A DNA stretch of 64,000 nucleotides from NCBI GenBank assembly GCA_023374045.1, contig CM041776.1, positions 343,851,636 to 343,915,635 on the forward strand, in the 5' to 3' direction. This document shows, piece after piece, positions 20,474-31,064 of this stretch. Each line of letters begins with the position of its first letter. Positions within the stretch are counted from its first letter, which is position 1. This DNA comes from Limonium bicolor (Eukaryota > Streptophyta > Magnoliopsida > Caryophyllales > Plumbaginaceae). Under the pieces are notes generated by a model. It searched no databases, was not told the origin of the DNA, and worked only from the letters and a program-made list of their open reading frames with translations. The position numbers were made by a program, and so were the translations under genes.

Positions 20474-22521
20474 TTCTCTTGGCAGCCTTGCTCCTTAGCA
20501 AGGTCTGCCTGAGGCTGAGATAAAGCTTCCTCTCTAGAGTCCTTGGTCTTCACTTCTGAAACAGAAAGGTTAACCACTGGAGACTTGAGTTTCTCACTTT
20601 TCCTCTTCGTGATTTTCAGCAAAATCTTCTTTTCTTTTTTACCTTCTTTGAATCTGACTCCTTTTCCTTCTCTCTGGATAAATTTGTTAATGGACAAACT
20701 AGTCTCTTTACTAACATGGCTACTTCCAGATTTGGCCTTCCCTTTAGTGTCCGCCTCCCTCATGATCTCTGCAATCGACATATTAATATCAGTAGGAGAG
20801 AAAGAGGTTTCCTTTGCTTTCTTTGGTTTCTGAGAGCTAAAGTGCTCTATAGCTGCTGCCCAATCGAAGGCCTGATAGAAGTCCCTCTTATTATCCAACT
20901 CAGAGGGCTGTTGAATCTGTTCAAATCCAGGTGGAACATCAGGGCTGAGGAGCTTGGCACTGTCCAGGAGTTCTTCATCCAACAGGTCCCGCAGGCAATC
21001 ACTAACAGAATTCTGGTGACTTAAATTTTGCTTATTCGAGTTGTCCGAAACATTCTTCATATTCTTTGCCTCTAGACCGATCAAAAAAGGACTCTCAGGA
21101 ATGGAAGTTCCCAAAACCTTTTCCCCAGCATTTGACTCTCCTTCTTGACCAGAGCCAAAATCTTCTTCAAGTAAACAATTCTGATCATCCCCAGTCTGAG
21201 CTATCTGTTTACCTTTGGAGGAGTGCTTATCAGAAATGCCTCCAAGGTCTCCATTTGATAACTCTAGAATCCTAATACCTTTGCCTGTTTCCTTTTCTCC
21301 CAGAAGCTTAAGGTTCTGATTCATGAGGAACTCTTCAGACAGAGCAGAGGTAGAACCAGCATATTCAGCCCTTAACCAGGGCCCATATCTCTCCACGTCT
21401 TCCTTATTAACTTTTTTCATTCCACACTCAACTAGCATATGATCTATTCTTCCACATCTGAAGCAAAAATGGGGAAGATTTTCATAAGAGATCCTGCATC
21501 CCCTGTCCTTCACACCCTCATTAATCACCAAGACTCTACAAAGCGGTTCAGAAATATCGAGTTCCACCCTTACTCTTAAGACTTTAACCGCCAGAGGGTT
21601 AAATTTTTCTGCACAACTCACAAAAGTCCCTATCTTATTCCCTAAGATTATAGCTGACGCCTTGTTGAAGAATTTCATAGGTAGATTATGTATTCCTGCC
21701 CAGATTCTGATTTTCTTAGGATCATGCTCTTCAATATGGATAGAGGGGTCCAAAGGCATAACAACCAACAACCTATTGTGGAAATGCCATGGCCCACTAG
21801 CAAGGATTTTCCTAAGATCACTAGCAGCCGAGAACTCAAATGTGAACTTATTGCCCTCCATTTCATAAACTGTAAATGGGGCCTTCGGTTTCCAGATATG
21901 AAACAAGAAACTTTGAAGAGTCTTAGCAGAGATTCTAGAGGGGTGCCAAACCTTACCGAAGAGAGATTTAGAGATGTCTATGATGTTGTTGTCTTGTCTG
22001 AGAGCTTCTCCTTCTAGTTTCTCTAGCTCTGCCGGGTGAATCTTCAGATTATCCCACTTAGACAACATATGTTCCATGACTGGGGAAACACAAACTGAAT
22101 ATTCTGCTTGGGAAAAAGAAAGCCAGGACCTCACTATCACTCCTATCCAAATCCAATCCTCTTCAAACCAGAGAAGATATATTAAAACTGGTCCAACTCC
22201 ACCCCAGCTAAACCAGTGATCGAAGACCGTACTAGTATTCCAATGGACAAAACCCAGCTCCTTCTTCCTAGACTTTCTTTTTCGAGGGGATGAGGAGACA
22301 GTTCCCATAATCATAATCAGAAAGCCATTATGCGATGAGACATGAACCTCTTTAGATGTTGACACGCACTCTACCCTTCTTCGTGGACGCATACACTCCC
22401 TTAGATTACTCATAATGATGGAGATTAGACTCTCCTCTAACAGACTCCCATTACTATACCTACGTACAGTACATGGAGTTAATGCTACTGCTCTCACGTC
22501 CATTCTCATAAACCACCCCAT
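20470..22521 (-). CDS. LINE ORF1: DUF4283 / zinc-knuckle RNA-binding protein
   Basis: The open frame covers 683 codons, but the likely start is the Met at 22077 (residue 149 of the frame), because MEHMLSKWDNL begins the conserved region while the preceding part has no family resemblance. From there it has a DUF4283-type domain (KVWHPSRISAKTLQSFLFHIW ... FEFSAASDLRKIL ... GPWHFHNRLLVV), then a single CCHC knuckle CFRCGRIDHMLVEC (near frame residue 350), an acidic and serine-rich linker, and a Lys-rich tail that could bind nucleic acid or act as a nuclear signal. In plant L1 elements ORF1 packages the RNA with ORF2 protein. It ends in a 4-nt overlap with ORF2. Confidence 0.9.
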   Translation of the reverse strand: MGWFMRMDVRAVALTPCTVRRYSNGSLLEESLISIIMSNLRECMRPRRRVECVSTSKEVHVSSHNGFLIMIMGTVSSSPRKRKSRKKELGFVHWNTSTVFDHWFSWGGVGPVLIYLLWFEEDWIWIGVIVRSWLSFSQAEYSVCVSPVMEHMLSKWDNLKIHPAELEKLEGEALRQDNNIIDISKSLFGKVWHPSRISAKTLQSFLFHIWKPKAPFTVYEMEGNKFTFEFSAASDLRKILASGPWHFHNRLLVVMPLDPSIHIEEHDPKKIRIWAGIHNLPMKFFNKASAIILGNKIGTFVSCAEKFNPLAVKVLRVRVELDISEPLCRVLVINEGVKDRGCRISYENLPHFCFRCGRIDHMLVECGMKKVNKEDVERYGPWLRAEYAGSTSALSEEFLMNQNLKLLGEKETGKGIRILELSNGDLGGISDKHSSKGKQIAQTGDDQNCLLEEDFGSGQEGESNAGEKVLGTSIPESPFLIGLEAKNMKNVSDNSNKQNLSHQNSVSDCLRDLLDEELLDSAKLLSPDVPPGFEQIQQPSELDNKRDFYQAFDWAAAIEHFSSQKPKKAKETSFSPTDINMSIAEIMREADTKGKAKSGSSHVSKETSLSINKFIQREGKGVRFKEGKKEKKILLKITKRKSEKLKSPVVNLSVSEVKTKDSREEALSQPQADLAKEQGCQEK

Positions 22522-22652
22522 TGAGAGGGAAGAAGGCGAAAACCAGCTGGAAAAGGAGCTACACAGCTAAATCGCCTACAAAATCGCCTGCGGACAGAGC
22601 GATAGAAGAGAGCTTTTTTTTCGCGTGTAACGGTGGGGTTTAGGTTTCACCC

Positions 22653-22671
22653 ATAAAATTATTTTATCTTT
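22653..22671. repeat. LINE target site duplication, right copy
   Basis: Perfect 19-bp copy of 16339-16357, marking the 5' end of the LINE. Confidence 0.85.
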
Positions 22672-22679
22672 ATATTATA

Positions 22680-22917
22680 CTCCCTCCGTCCCTAATTGAC
22701 CTTCTTGTTTGCTTTTTGGCACGTTTTTCTACCTCAATATTTAACATATAAGATAAAATAATTTTATAAAACAAATTTATACAACATATAGTTTTTCACA
22801 TATAGATTCCATTGCAATACTAAGATTTATAAAATTATGTTATCTTACATGTTAAATATTGAAGTCAAACGACAAGTCAAAATAGTGAAGAGGAAGGTCA
22901 ATTAGGGACGGAGAGAG
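22680..22917. mobile_element. Stowaway-like MITE (inner)
   Basis: 238 bp with inverted arms of roughly 110 bp: it begins CTCCCTCCGTCCCTAATTGA and the complementary end reads CTCTCTCCGTCCCTAATTGA. A TA duplication flanks it (22678-22679 and 22918-22919). Non-coding; it sits within the right remnant of the outer MITE, just beyond the LINE. Confidence 0.85.
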
Positions 22918-22977
22918 TATACTTAATATTGTAGTGGAAAAACGTACCATGAAGTAAAGAGGACGGTACGGAGAGAA

Positions 22978-23482
22978 TAATTAATAATTTCAACAATACT
23001 GTTTATCTGATTAGATAAAAAATAATAACAATATCTAAGCACGGTTGAGCTATAGCACTGCCATAATTACATTGCTCGTGGACCGTGTTCAGCTCCCGAG
23101 ACTGCAACAGATAGGGGTTCCATCAATTTCAGAGGGAAGCAAATTGGTGTCTACTTTCCTAAACACTGTTCATCGCTCTCTAGTGTGAGGCGATTTCAGA
23201 GACGAATTCCTTCGTTCTCTTAGCTTTCTCCAGCGGGTGGCGGTTCCAGATTCGAATTGCTCCGCTCTAGTTCAGGCAGATTTTTGGAGCTTTTGAGTGT
23301 CGTCGTTCTCCAGGGCAGTGAAGAAGGTTCCCGTCAGTGCTCTTCCTCTCTATGGCGAGTGTCGTCATTCTCCAGGGCAGGGAAGAAGGTTCCCATTAGT
23401 GATCTTCCTCTCTATGGCGTCTAGCCCTTAGACATTTGGTGTCCCGAATATGTTTTTCTTTGCCCACTGCCATCTTGTGGTG
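22978..23482. other. Spacer left of the Harbinger element, with a 62-bp tandem repeat
   Basis: GC-richer than its surroundings. A 62-bp unit starting GAGTGTCGTCGTTCTCCAGG is repeated at 23295-23356 and 23357-23418 with a few changes. No frame with recognisable similarity; it may be the leader of the broken Copia element whose gag resumes right of the Harbinger insertion. Confidence 0.5.
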
Positions 23483-24059
23483 TTAGGGGCCGTTCGTTCC
23501 TGGGCTTATCGACGATTCGCCACGAAATGGAGCTTTAAGGTGCGAAGGTTGACTGAAAAAAGGAGTGTTTGACCAAAAAAAAGACCCGACTTTTGGGTAT
23601 GAACGGGCTTTAAAAAAAATATGGGTTTTGTTGCGTTTCATTTTTCAAGCTCGATTTTGAGCTTTGTTTAGGAACCGGAAAGACTGTATTACCCTTGTCT
23701 TGTCTATCTTCCGTACCTACTTGTGGTTGAGCGTCTAGTCACTGTTGCAAATTGAAGTGAAGGAGTTGTTTCAATGCGCCGACGCAAGACAACCCATATC
23801 TGCTCTCTCATACAAATTTCGTACTAGGCTGCGCATCACATCTTCTATCACTACACACTGCCCATGGAGCAGAGGAATTCATTGTTGAACTGGACATGAA
23901 GCGTTGGGCATTGAATGAACTTGTTGCTATGGGGATAACGAAGATTGGACCATTTTGTTCTCTGTTTAAATGCTCGTCGTCTTCCTCCTAGGATGCGGAT
24001 AGTCATCCGGCATAAAAACACGAAGACGGACGACCAACCGCTGAGGTAACCTATGAGCA

Positions 24060-24779
24060 TAATTAGGGTTTTGTTGTTCTAACATATTTGCAACTGGTTT
24101 TACCGTTTCCAGCCTCTAACCCTTTTTCCTCGTTTAGATTGTCGTACTGGAGTGGCGTTGTTGAAACGACTAACAGGTAATTGGCACCACCATTTTTAAT
24201 TATTAGCTCAAACATATTTCATTCGTATATGCTATGAATGATTGTTAACCTGACGGGGCTGAACATAGAAAATTACCAAACTACATTATCTAAAGGAACA
24301 CGTACTTTACACAAATCATATAAGTCTTTTGAACAGCTGTGCTGATTTTCTTCTGGCATTCTGTTTAATATTTTCTACCGCTATCTCATGTACAAATGAT
24401 TATATTAGTAGATGAGTTTACTGATAACTCGGCCCTGTCCTTTTGCAGTTCGGGTGTTTGTTCTATAATTTGAATACCATTGTTTAAATTGTTTCATAAA
24501 TCAATATATGCTTGTCATACACGATTCCCTACATACATGAAACGTTTGTGAGTGGTGTTTCATAGTTCTGTTTTTAGATGATGCATAGTGGGAGTACAGC
24601 AACTCCTACTTTATTTAATAGAACTGAAGGTCTGTTTACCTGTTTCAGAGTCATACCCAAAACTGATGTTGTTGATGTAAAAAAATGAGGCTGGGGTTCC
24701 TATCTACTGATTACAAATAATTGTTGTTGCAAGTAACTAGTATTTCCGTACTCTTGTCTTGATATATTAGTCTAGCGTT
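24060..24779 (+). other. 5' leader region of the Harbinger Myb-like gene
   Basis: No coding frame. GTAACC just after CCGCTGAG at about 24046 and the T-rich segments further on suggest one or more leader introns before the first ATG. Confidence 0.35.
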
Positions 24780-26289
24780 ATGGTCAAGGGTAATCCTAAT
24801 GACAAGGGGAAGCGGCCAATGGCCGATCAAACTGAGAGGAAACAAAAACATGACTGGACCCGAGGGGATGTGGAGTTACTGGTCCAACTACTGGTGGAGG
24901 AGGCAACAATTCAGCTAGGTAAGGGTGGTTCATTAGTCGGGTTAACATACAAATGGACTAACATTGCAGAGAAGTTCAATGAGCGCAGACCTGGCCTACC
25001 AACAGTTGACAAACACCAATGCAAGAATAAGGGGGATACTCTCAAAACAGGCTGGAGAAAATGGAAGGAGATAGCTCATAAGAAGACTGGTCTGGGGTGT
25101 GACGCCAGTACCAACTCAGTGACATATCCACCTGAATGGATAGAAAGGATGTCAAAGGTAGTTTTGCACGAAATTTAGGGAAATATTGTTTGACATTTTG
25201 CAACATCAATTTTGTGCACATGGTAGTCACTTACATTTCAACCCTTTTCTGTTGCAGGAGAATATTGGGATAGCCAAGCTTGTAAACTCGAAATGGCCTT
25301 CTTACCTTGTTGATGAAATGGAACTTATTTGGGGTCAGGCTTATGCAAATGGGGATCTGAGATTGACACCAGGGGGTGAGTTGCAATACCAGAATGAGAC
25401 TGACCCTGCTGACTCTGAGTATGATGTCGAAGTACAACAACAAAACTGTGGAAATGATGATTCAGAGGCATACATACCATCAATTCAGATCACGTACTCC
25501 GACTGTCAGGATGGTGGCCAATCTATGGACATATCCAACGCATCAAAAAACCAACTAAGCCATGGCTACGGTGTTAGTAGTAGGCACCGTGTAACCGCAC
25601 CATATCAAGGTACATATACTGATGGATGTTCCCCTTTTTTTGACTTAACTGAGGGTGATGCCGTTGCTGCTGCTAGTTGCCTTGCTAATGCATTCCATCA
25701 CAGCCAGTATGCTGGGGTAGTAGCTGGTAGCTCACATGGATTTGTCCCAGACAACCCTAATCCTGTCCGTGCACAAGAAACCCATGAGGATAGTGTTGCA
25801 TTAGCAGAGTACAATCTGAATCATACACTTGAATTGAATCAGAATACAACACCTGAGAAACCCGCTGAGTGGGATCACCTAATGCAAACAAGTGCTGGTG
25901 GGGTAGAACATGGCCGTAGAAGAAATAAGTTACAACCTAGGAGAGAATCAAACAAGGTGACAAGCAAGTCTAAGGGTAGTAAGGGTAAAAGCAAAGTGCT
26001 AGTTGATGATCTAAGGGATGTTGAAGGTGGGCTACATGGCAAGTTAGGTAATGCCACAGACATTCTGGAAGAAGTGAAGAAACAAACTGGCATGGCTGAT
26101 AGAGTTATAAGTGTTCCCGAAGCAAGTGAACGACTACGCCGAGTTTCTAGTTTGACTAGAAGAGAGATAGTGTATGCTTTGTATGTTTTGTCTGATAGAA
26201 GTCATAGGACTGTTTTTATGGCATTGGCTGATGATGATGAAATTGCAGAATGGGTGAGGTTGGTATACACCCTAAAGTATGGTCCTTGA
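24780..26289 (+). CDS. Harbinger Myb/SANT-like DNA-binding protein
   Basis: Two exons, 24780-25157 and 25258-26289, joined in phase across a GTAGTT...TTGCAG intron; 469 residues. The N-terminus is basic (MVKGNPNDKGKRP). Residues about 24-150 form a Myb/SANT-like domain of the plant transposon type: HDWTRGDVELLVQLLVEEA, YKWTNIAEKFNERR, CKNKGDTLKTGWRKWKEI, GLGCDASTNSV. A long polar middle follows, then a basic KSKGSKGKSK patch and a C-terminal helical module (TRREIVYALYVLSD..FMALADDDEIAEWVRLVY). In rice mPing/Ping and related Harbinger elements the Myb-like protein binds subterminal DNA and helps bring the transposase to the nucleus; the same role is inferred here. Confidence 0.88.
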
Positions 26290-26715
26290 AGAAGTATACA
26301 TCTCACCATGTGTTTTAGGATAGTACTTTTTGGTTGTTTATATGTGATATTAGTGCAGACACATGTGTAAGCTAAGGGTTACAATGGTAAGTGGTGTTCC
26401 ATTCAATCTTGTTTCCTAGTCTTAGTAGTACCAGATGATATGTAATTGTTAGCTGGTAGCTGTTATGGTGTTGGATCTGCTAGTTTTATTTTCATTGGTG
26501 TGTGGCACTAGTAGCCTATTGGTAATGTGTCGACTGTTGTCATCTTTTGGGTTTCCTATTTATGGGATAATGCAGATTATGTTTTCAATCTCTTATGCTG
26601 ATAACAAGTTGCACATTCCATCTTCACATTTTGTTCGGTACATGAAGATTTAGGTGCACATTACTGGAGTGAGCATTACCTATTTCAGTCACCTGACTTT
26701 ATTTTTCTTTCAGAA
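26290..26715. other. Spacer between two plus-strand Harbinger ORFs
   Basis: Non-coding. It ends in a T-rich tract and TTTCAG directly before the next ATG, which looks like a splice acceptor, so it may be the Myb-like gene's 3' UTR or an intron. Confidence 0.4.
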
Positions 26716-27258
26716 ATGGAAGCTATGCGTTTCAGTAATGATGTAGTGGACATTGTTAAGTCTAAACTACGGGAAAGCCCGGCTGATTACATTAAGTTCC
26801 TTGTGCTACATGCTGTGGAAGAGTTTCAAGAGAAATTTATACTTGTTCTAGCAAAACATAAGAATCAACACCTACGCCGGTATAAGGACCTTAGGTATAA
26901 GCAGACAAGGAAAAACCACAGTTGCTATTTTTGCAAGCGGCATGGGTTCATCGACAAGTTGTATCTCATATTCAGGGAGGTTAAAATGACGTACAACCTG
27001 TCACTTGCCAACCACATTGAGGATATGATTATGGGGAGCCAGCGCCCAAACTATGAGCTTATGGTGGACCGTGATGGCAAAACAACTGAGGCAATGGCGA
27101 TTCGTAGGTTGCAGCAAATAGTCAAACTGAACCGTGATGAGTTCATGGTTGCTGCTCAGATGATAGAGAGTTATGACTATCGTGATCTGTTTGATTGTCT
27201 TAGTGATGATGAGATTGTTGAGATAGTTAGGATAAAAATGAGCGAAGACAAGAAATAG
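26716..27258 (+). CDS. Harbinger accessory ORF with a Myb-partner-like C-terminal module
   Basis: 180 residues, uninterrupted. No domain is recognised in the N-terminus, which is Lys- and Arg-rich (HLRRYKDLRYKQTRK) and carries a lone CYFCKRHGF pair of cysteines. The C-terminus (LNRDEFMVAAQMIESYDYRDLFDCLSDDEIVEIVRIKM) parallels the end of the preceding Myb-like protein (TRREIVYALYVLSD..FMALADDDEIAEWVRLVY), with a shared helix and a DDEI-x-E-x-VR core. It may be a separate gene made by duplication of the module, or an alternative last exon, since TTTCAG lies just upstream of the ATG. Function unknown. Confidence 0.6.
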   Translation: MEAMRFSNDVVDIVKSKLRESPADYIKFLVLHAVEEFQEKFILVLAKHKNQHLRRYKDLRYKQTRKNHSCYFCKRHGFIDKLYLIFREVKMTYNLSLANHIEDMIMGSQRPNYELMVDRDGKTTEAMAIRRLQQIVKLNRDEFMVAAQMIESYDYRDLFDCLSDDEIVEIVRIKMSEDKK

Positions 27259-27407
27259 CTATGACATTGTCTACAAATCTGTTTGATGTTCTTTAAAAGT
27301 TCAGTGTAGTATTATTTATATACATGTAAGATTGTTGTGGAAGTTTGTATGAATATATACACTTATTTAATAATAATTGCTTCTTTCTTGTGTAGTTACC
27401 GAACCAG

Positions 27408-28821
27408 ATGGCAACACAGAATTTACAAGATGTTGTATCTTTAATAGTTGCTGATCCTAATCTCTTGGACGACCTCCTCACTGCAATTGAAAGTGATATT
27501 TTTGAGATCCGTAATGAATTACACCAAGTTGTTCAGTTAATTAGGGCCGTCCAGCACATCCCACCAAGAGTACCAATGCACACTTCTGCATTAACTGGAA
27601 AGAAATGGGTTGATGAACTGTTGACTGGCCACCCTGTTAGGTGCTTTAACGCTTTGCGCATGAACAAAGACACCTTTTTGATGTTGTGTCATACGCTGGA
27701 ATACAAGTATCTGATTGATGCCAAGGCAAGCACTTCCGTGAAGGAGCGAGTTGCATGGTTTCTTAGGACATTGAGTCATCGGTGTGCAAATAGGGACTCA
27801 ATGGAGAGATTCCAACATTCTGGTTCAACCATAAGCAAGCATTTCGGTGACATTTTAGAAGCGGTGGGCAGATTAGGGAAAGACATTGTCAGACCACGTG
27901 ACCCACAGTATAGAGACATACCACCGAAGATCGTGAACAGCAACAAATATTTTCCCATTTTCAAGGTATACAACTCACTGTAATGTTTCATCCAACTTAC
28001 TTTTTGTATTAGTTAACACCTATACATATGTGTGTATAGGACTGCGTTGGGGCATTGGACGGATGTCATGTGGAATTGACTGTCCCTGAGAAAGATAGAA
28101 TGCGTTTTATCAATCGAAAAGGAGTAACTTCAACAAATGTATTAGCTGTCTGCGATTTTGATTTGTTGTTTGTGTTTGTATGCGCTGGCTGGGAGGGTTC
28201 GGCGCACGACACTCGAGTGTATTTGCATAGCATACACGATGAAACACTTCGGTTCCCAAAACCACCAAGAGGTAAAAATGTATAACAAATACTACTTGAC
28301 ATTCATTGTTGTTTAGTGCTATCATTTTGTACTGTTTTGTAAAAAAACACATTGCAGGGAAATACTATCTTGGCGATAAGGGTTATCTGGATCGAGAGGG
28401 GCTAATGACCCCACACACCAGAGTACCTTATCATCTGTCTGAATTCAGAGCCGACAACCCCAGAGGTGCAAAGGAAAAATTTAACAAACTACATTCATCA
28501 CTTCGCTCGGCGGTTGAAAGATCTTTTGGAGTGCTCAAGGCGAGATGGCAAATACTTCTAAAAGTTCCTAGCTTTCCGCTGATAAAGCAAGTGAAAATAG
28601 TGAACGCTTGTTTTGCATTACATAATTACACGAGATTAAGTATGTATGGTGACCCTTACTTTGCACTAATTGACGCTGCACCGAACTTCATTCCTTTGTC
28701 TGAAGAGTTGGACCTTAGTGACACACAACCAGCTGGAAGAGGTACATCGGATAATGGTTCGCAGGAGATGACAAATCTGAAAGATCGGTTGACTCGAGAG
28801 TTGGCGATGAGAAGACAGTAG
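27408..28821 (+). CDS. Harbinger transposase (DDE_Tnp_4 type)
   Basis: Three exons, 27408-27965, 28040-28271 and 28358-28821, in matching phase with GT-AG introns; 417 residues. The N-terminal part holds a helix-turn-helix-like segment (RFQHSGSTISKHF, near 145-157). The catalytic triad is visible: D193 in GALDGCH, D243 in GSAHDTRVY and E317 in SAVERSFGVLK. GDKGYL and ARWQIL are also typical. The enzyme cuts and rejoins the element at its inverted repeats and duplicates 3 bp of target. No stop or frameshift interrupts it, and it ends in a short basic tail. It probably works with the Myb-like protein upstream. Confidence 0.95.
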
Positions 28822-29985
28822 AATATGCTACGGTTTTGTGCTGCATACACGAAGTTTCTGTATTTAGATAGGTACAACTTTGCAGTGGCAGATCATGTGA
28901 AATAGGAAGCGCTTGATGCAATGGCTTTTTTTTGTATATCAGTGTCAAAGTAATTTTTTTGAACACTGCTATGTCATTTTGATTAACTGTTTAATGGAAT
29001 ACAACATATGTACGTATCAAGGTGTCATGTGTTTAACCATTGGAAGTCGATTATTGTTTCCACTGAGTATCTGTCGAATGTTATGAACAGATGTTTGTTT
29101 GATTTGAATGTGAAAGAGGAAACATTATGAACAGGTGTTTATTTGATAACTTCCCGTGGCATGCCTTTGACAAGAATGTATGTTTCATACATTTTTATCT
29201 GTTTATGCGTGGACGGTTGATGTCTCATGAATGGAGAATATGTGGTGGGAGCATGTAGATGCAATATTTGTTTTTCAATTTTTATATAGATGGAATAGTT
29301 ACTAGCTATCGCAGTCGACTTCATAGAGTAATGCCACATAGTAGAATTCTGTGGCATGAAGTATTGATTGTTTGTAGAGCATATTTTGGTTGTATTATCA
29401 TTCCGGTGTTTGATCTGACATTAGTATGATGAGTGGTTCAAAAATTAAAATATAGTTCTTTTGTGTTTGTTCTGTACGCCTAGTCATGGCTGTAACAACT
29501 ATTATATTATGATGAGTATTACTCACAAGAGCTTGATGAACGACATGTTAAAGCAGTGGGTTTCACAGAGAGAAACTACATGCATGTTGGATAAATGCCA
29601 CCTGTTCATGAGGCTGGCGTTCGTTGATGTTTGTTTCTTTACTAAGAAATGTGAAGTAACCACAAACATAATTTATATGTAACTGCAGGTGAGATTCGAA
29701 CTACTTAAGAAAAGATAATACATGGCTATGCAAGAAATAGATTCATCACTTACTTTTCTAAAACTAATAACATATAACAATCCAAAATAAGGTGCCATTC
29801 ATCAACTACTGTCATTACAGAAATAGAAAGACACACGACTTGATTTCTACACAGCAGAATTACACCACAGGATATGCCCACAACAATACACGCCTAACTA
29901 CTACTAACACGCCTTAACACAAAGAACATTGAACCTTTCAAAATACATGCTGCTACGTTCCATCATCTTCCCTGCTCTGCTCGAT
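28822..29985. other. Non-coding stretch between convergent Harbinger genes
   Basis: AT-rich 3' flank shared by the plus-strand transposase and the minus-strand ORF. Only short chance frames. Confidence 0.5.
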
Positions 29986-30393
29986 TCATGGCTGGATGAG
30001 CATGTTGGTAGAGCTAGACTGGTCAGAAGTGGGCGATGCTGGTGGTGATGGGGTTTCAATCTTCATCCTCTTCCCTGACCTGCTCGATTCTCCCGTTGCA
30101 GATTTCTCCATCTTACTATTAACGGTTTTGGGGTTGCACACTCCAGTTGAGCTGGCCAATAAACCAACTGAACCATGGTTGTTGAGCTGGTCAGTTGGGT
30201 AATTAACATCGTCGCGGTCACGCTTCTTCAACATGGGGTCGAAGATGATTGGTCGTGTAGGTGTAGTATGGCCTAGCACAACATCCATGTTGTTGCCTTT
30301 TGCATCTGCTTCAGAGTCACTGTCGTCTGATGACAGTAAGACAACAAGGGGAATATGCTTTGAGGAAGATGAAGTTCTGTTGTAAGTTGACAT
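29986..30393 (-). CDS. Serine/acid-rich ORF in the Harbinger element, function unknown
   Basis: 135 residues with no recognised domain. The start MSTYNRTSSSSKHIPLVVL is followed by an acidic patch (LSSDDSDSEAD), a short basic cluster (LKKRDRDD) and, near the end, SGKRMKIETPSPPASP, which resembles a nuclear localisation signal with proline-directed serines. Low complexity makes homology hard to judge. It lies downstream of the GRF zinc-finger gene on the same strand and could be another captured or element-encoded gene. A chance frame cannot be excluded. Confidence 0.4.
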   Translation of the reverse strand: MSTYNRTSSSSKHIPLVVLLSSDDSDSEADAKGNNMDVVLGHTTPTRPIIFDPMLKKRDRDDVNYPTDQLNNHGSVGLLASSTGVCNPKTVNSKMEKSATGESSRSGKRMKIETPSPPASPTSDQSSSTNMLIQP

Positions 30394-31064
30394 AATTTTT
30401 TACTGCTTTGTTTCAGCAAACTGGTGCGAGAGTCAGACTATTGCTCCACTTACAGAGGCGATGGCAATGGTACGTTTATTTATATGCAGAAGTGAATTTG
30501 CTCTTCTAATGACAGTGAAGCATAATAGTAAATGATGCTAACCACCAAACGTCAATCAGAAAACTTCCAAGTATAATGCATGCCATCTGTAAATAAGTAG
30601 TAAATGAACTATCATACACTTAATAACCTCAAGAGACAGGTAGTTAATAGGCAGATATGGTGTCAATCACATCAGAGGCTACAAAGCATAATGCAGTAGT
30701 ACAAAGGTTGATAGTTGAAGTATTATAAACTGGCCAGATCAGACACACATCTGTAAATTCATACTTGATAAAAGCAAATGTATTTTGGATCATAAGTTAT
30801 ATTACAAACCCATAAGTTGGCTACAGCAAATGGCAAATGTGAGCTACTAATAGCGTAGGAGAAACTACCTACATGCTGTTAGCAAACCAACCACGCTTGA
30901 CAAAAAACGGAATACAACAAAATACAGATCACCATTCTGACCGTAGTGCACCATGAAAGTTCAAAAGCCAATGCTCAACTACTACATCCCAGTAGCTACG
31001 TAAACAGAAAGCTAAACAACTGAATAGACTACTATTATACAAACAACCAGCCCTACTTGATTCT
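30394..31064. other. Non-coding spacer in the Harbinger right half
   Basis: A-rich on the plus strand, no frame of note; likely 3' region of the minus-strand GRF gene and 5' region of the next ORF. Confidence 0.45.

Larger units (their letters stand above)
16358..22652 (-). mobile_element. L1-type LINE with both ORFs open
   Basis: A 6.3-kb non-LTR retrotransposon on the minus strand, bounded by a perfect 19-bp target duplication and ending in a poly-A tail (T-run at about 16355-16365). It carries ORF1 (RNA-binding, zinc knuckle) and ORF2 (endonuclease plus reverse transcriptase), both without internal stops. About 575 nt precede the likely ORF1 start and only about 20 nt separate the ORF2 stop from the tail. 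Intact frames and an exact duplication indicate recent insertion. Plant L1 elements move by target-primed reverse transcription. Confidence 0.93.
16188..22977. mobile_element. Stowaway-like MITE (outer layer), split by a LINE and a second MITE
   Basis: The left end CTCTCTCCGAATTGACGGTC follows TA at 16186-16187. The right end, read on the minus strand, begins TATTCTCTCCGTACCGTCCT, with TA at 22978-22979. The arms share CTCTCCG and GTCCTNTTTACT, and internal TATATAAGATAAATTAATTTT resembles the inner MITE. A TA duplication and CTCCNTCCG-type ends are typical of Stowaway/Mariner MITEs. The original element would have been only about 250 bp; most of the span is the inserted LINE and inner MITE. 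Confidence 0.5.
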
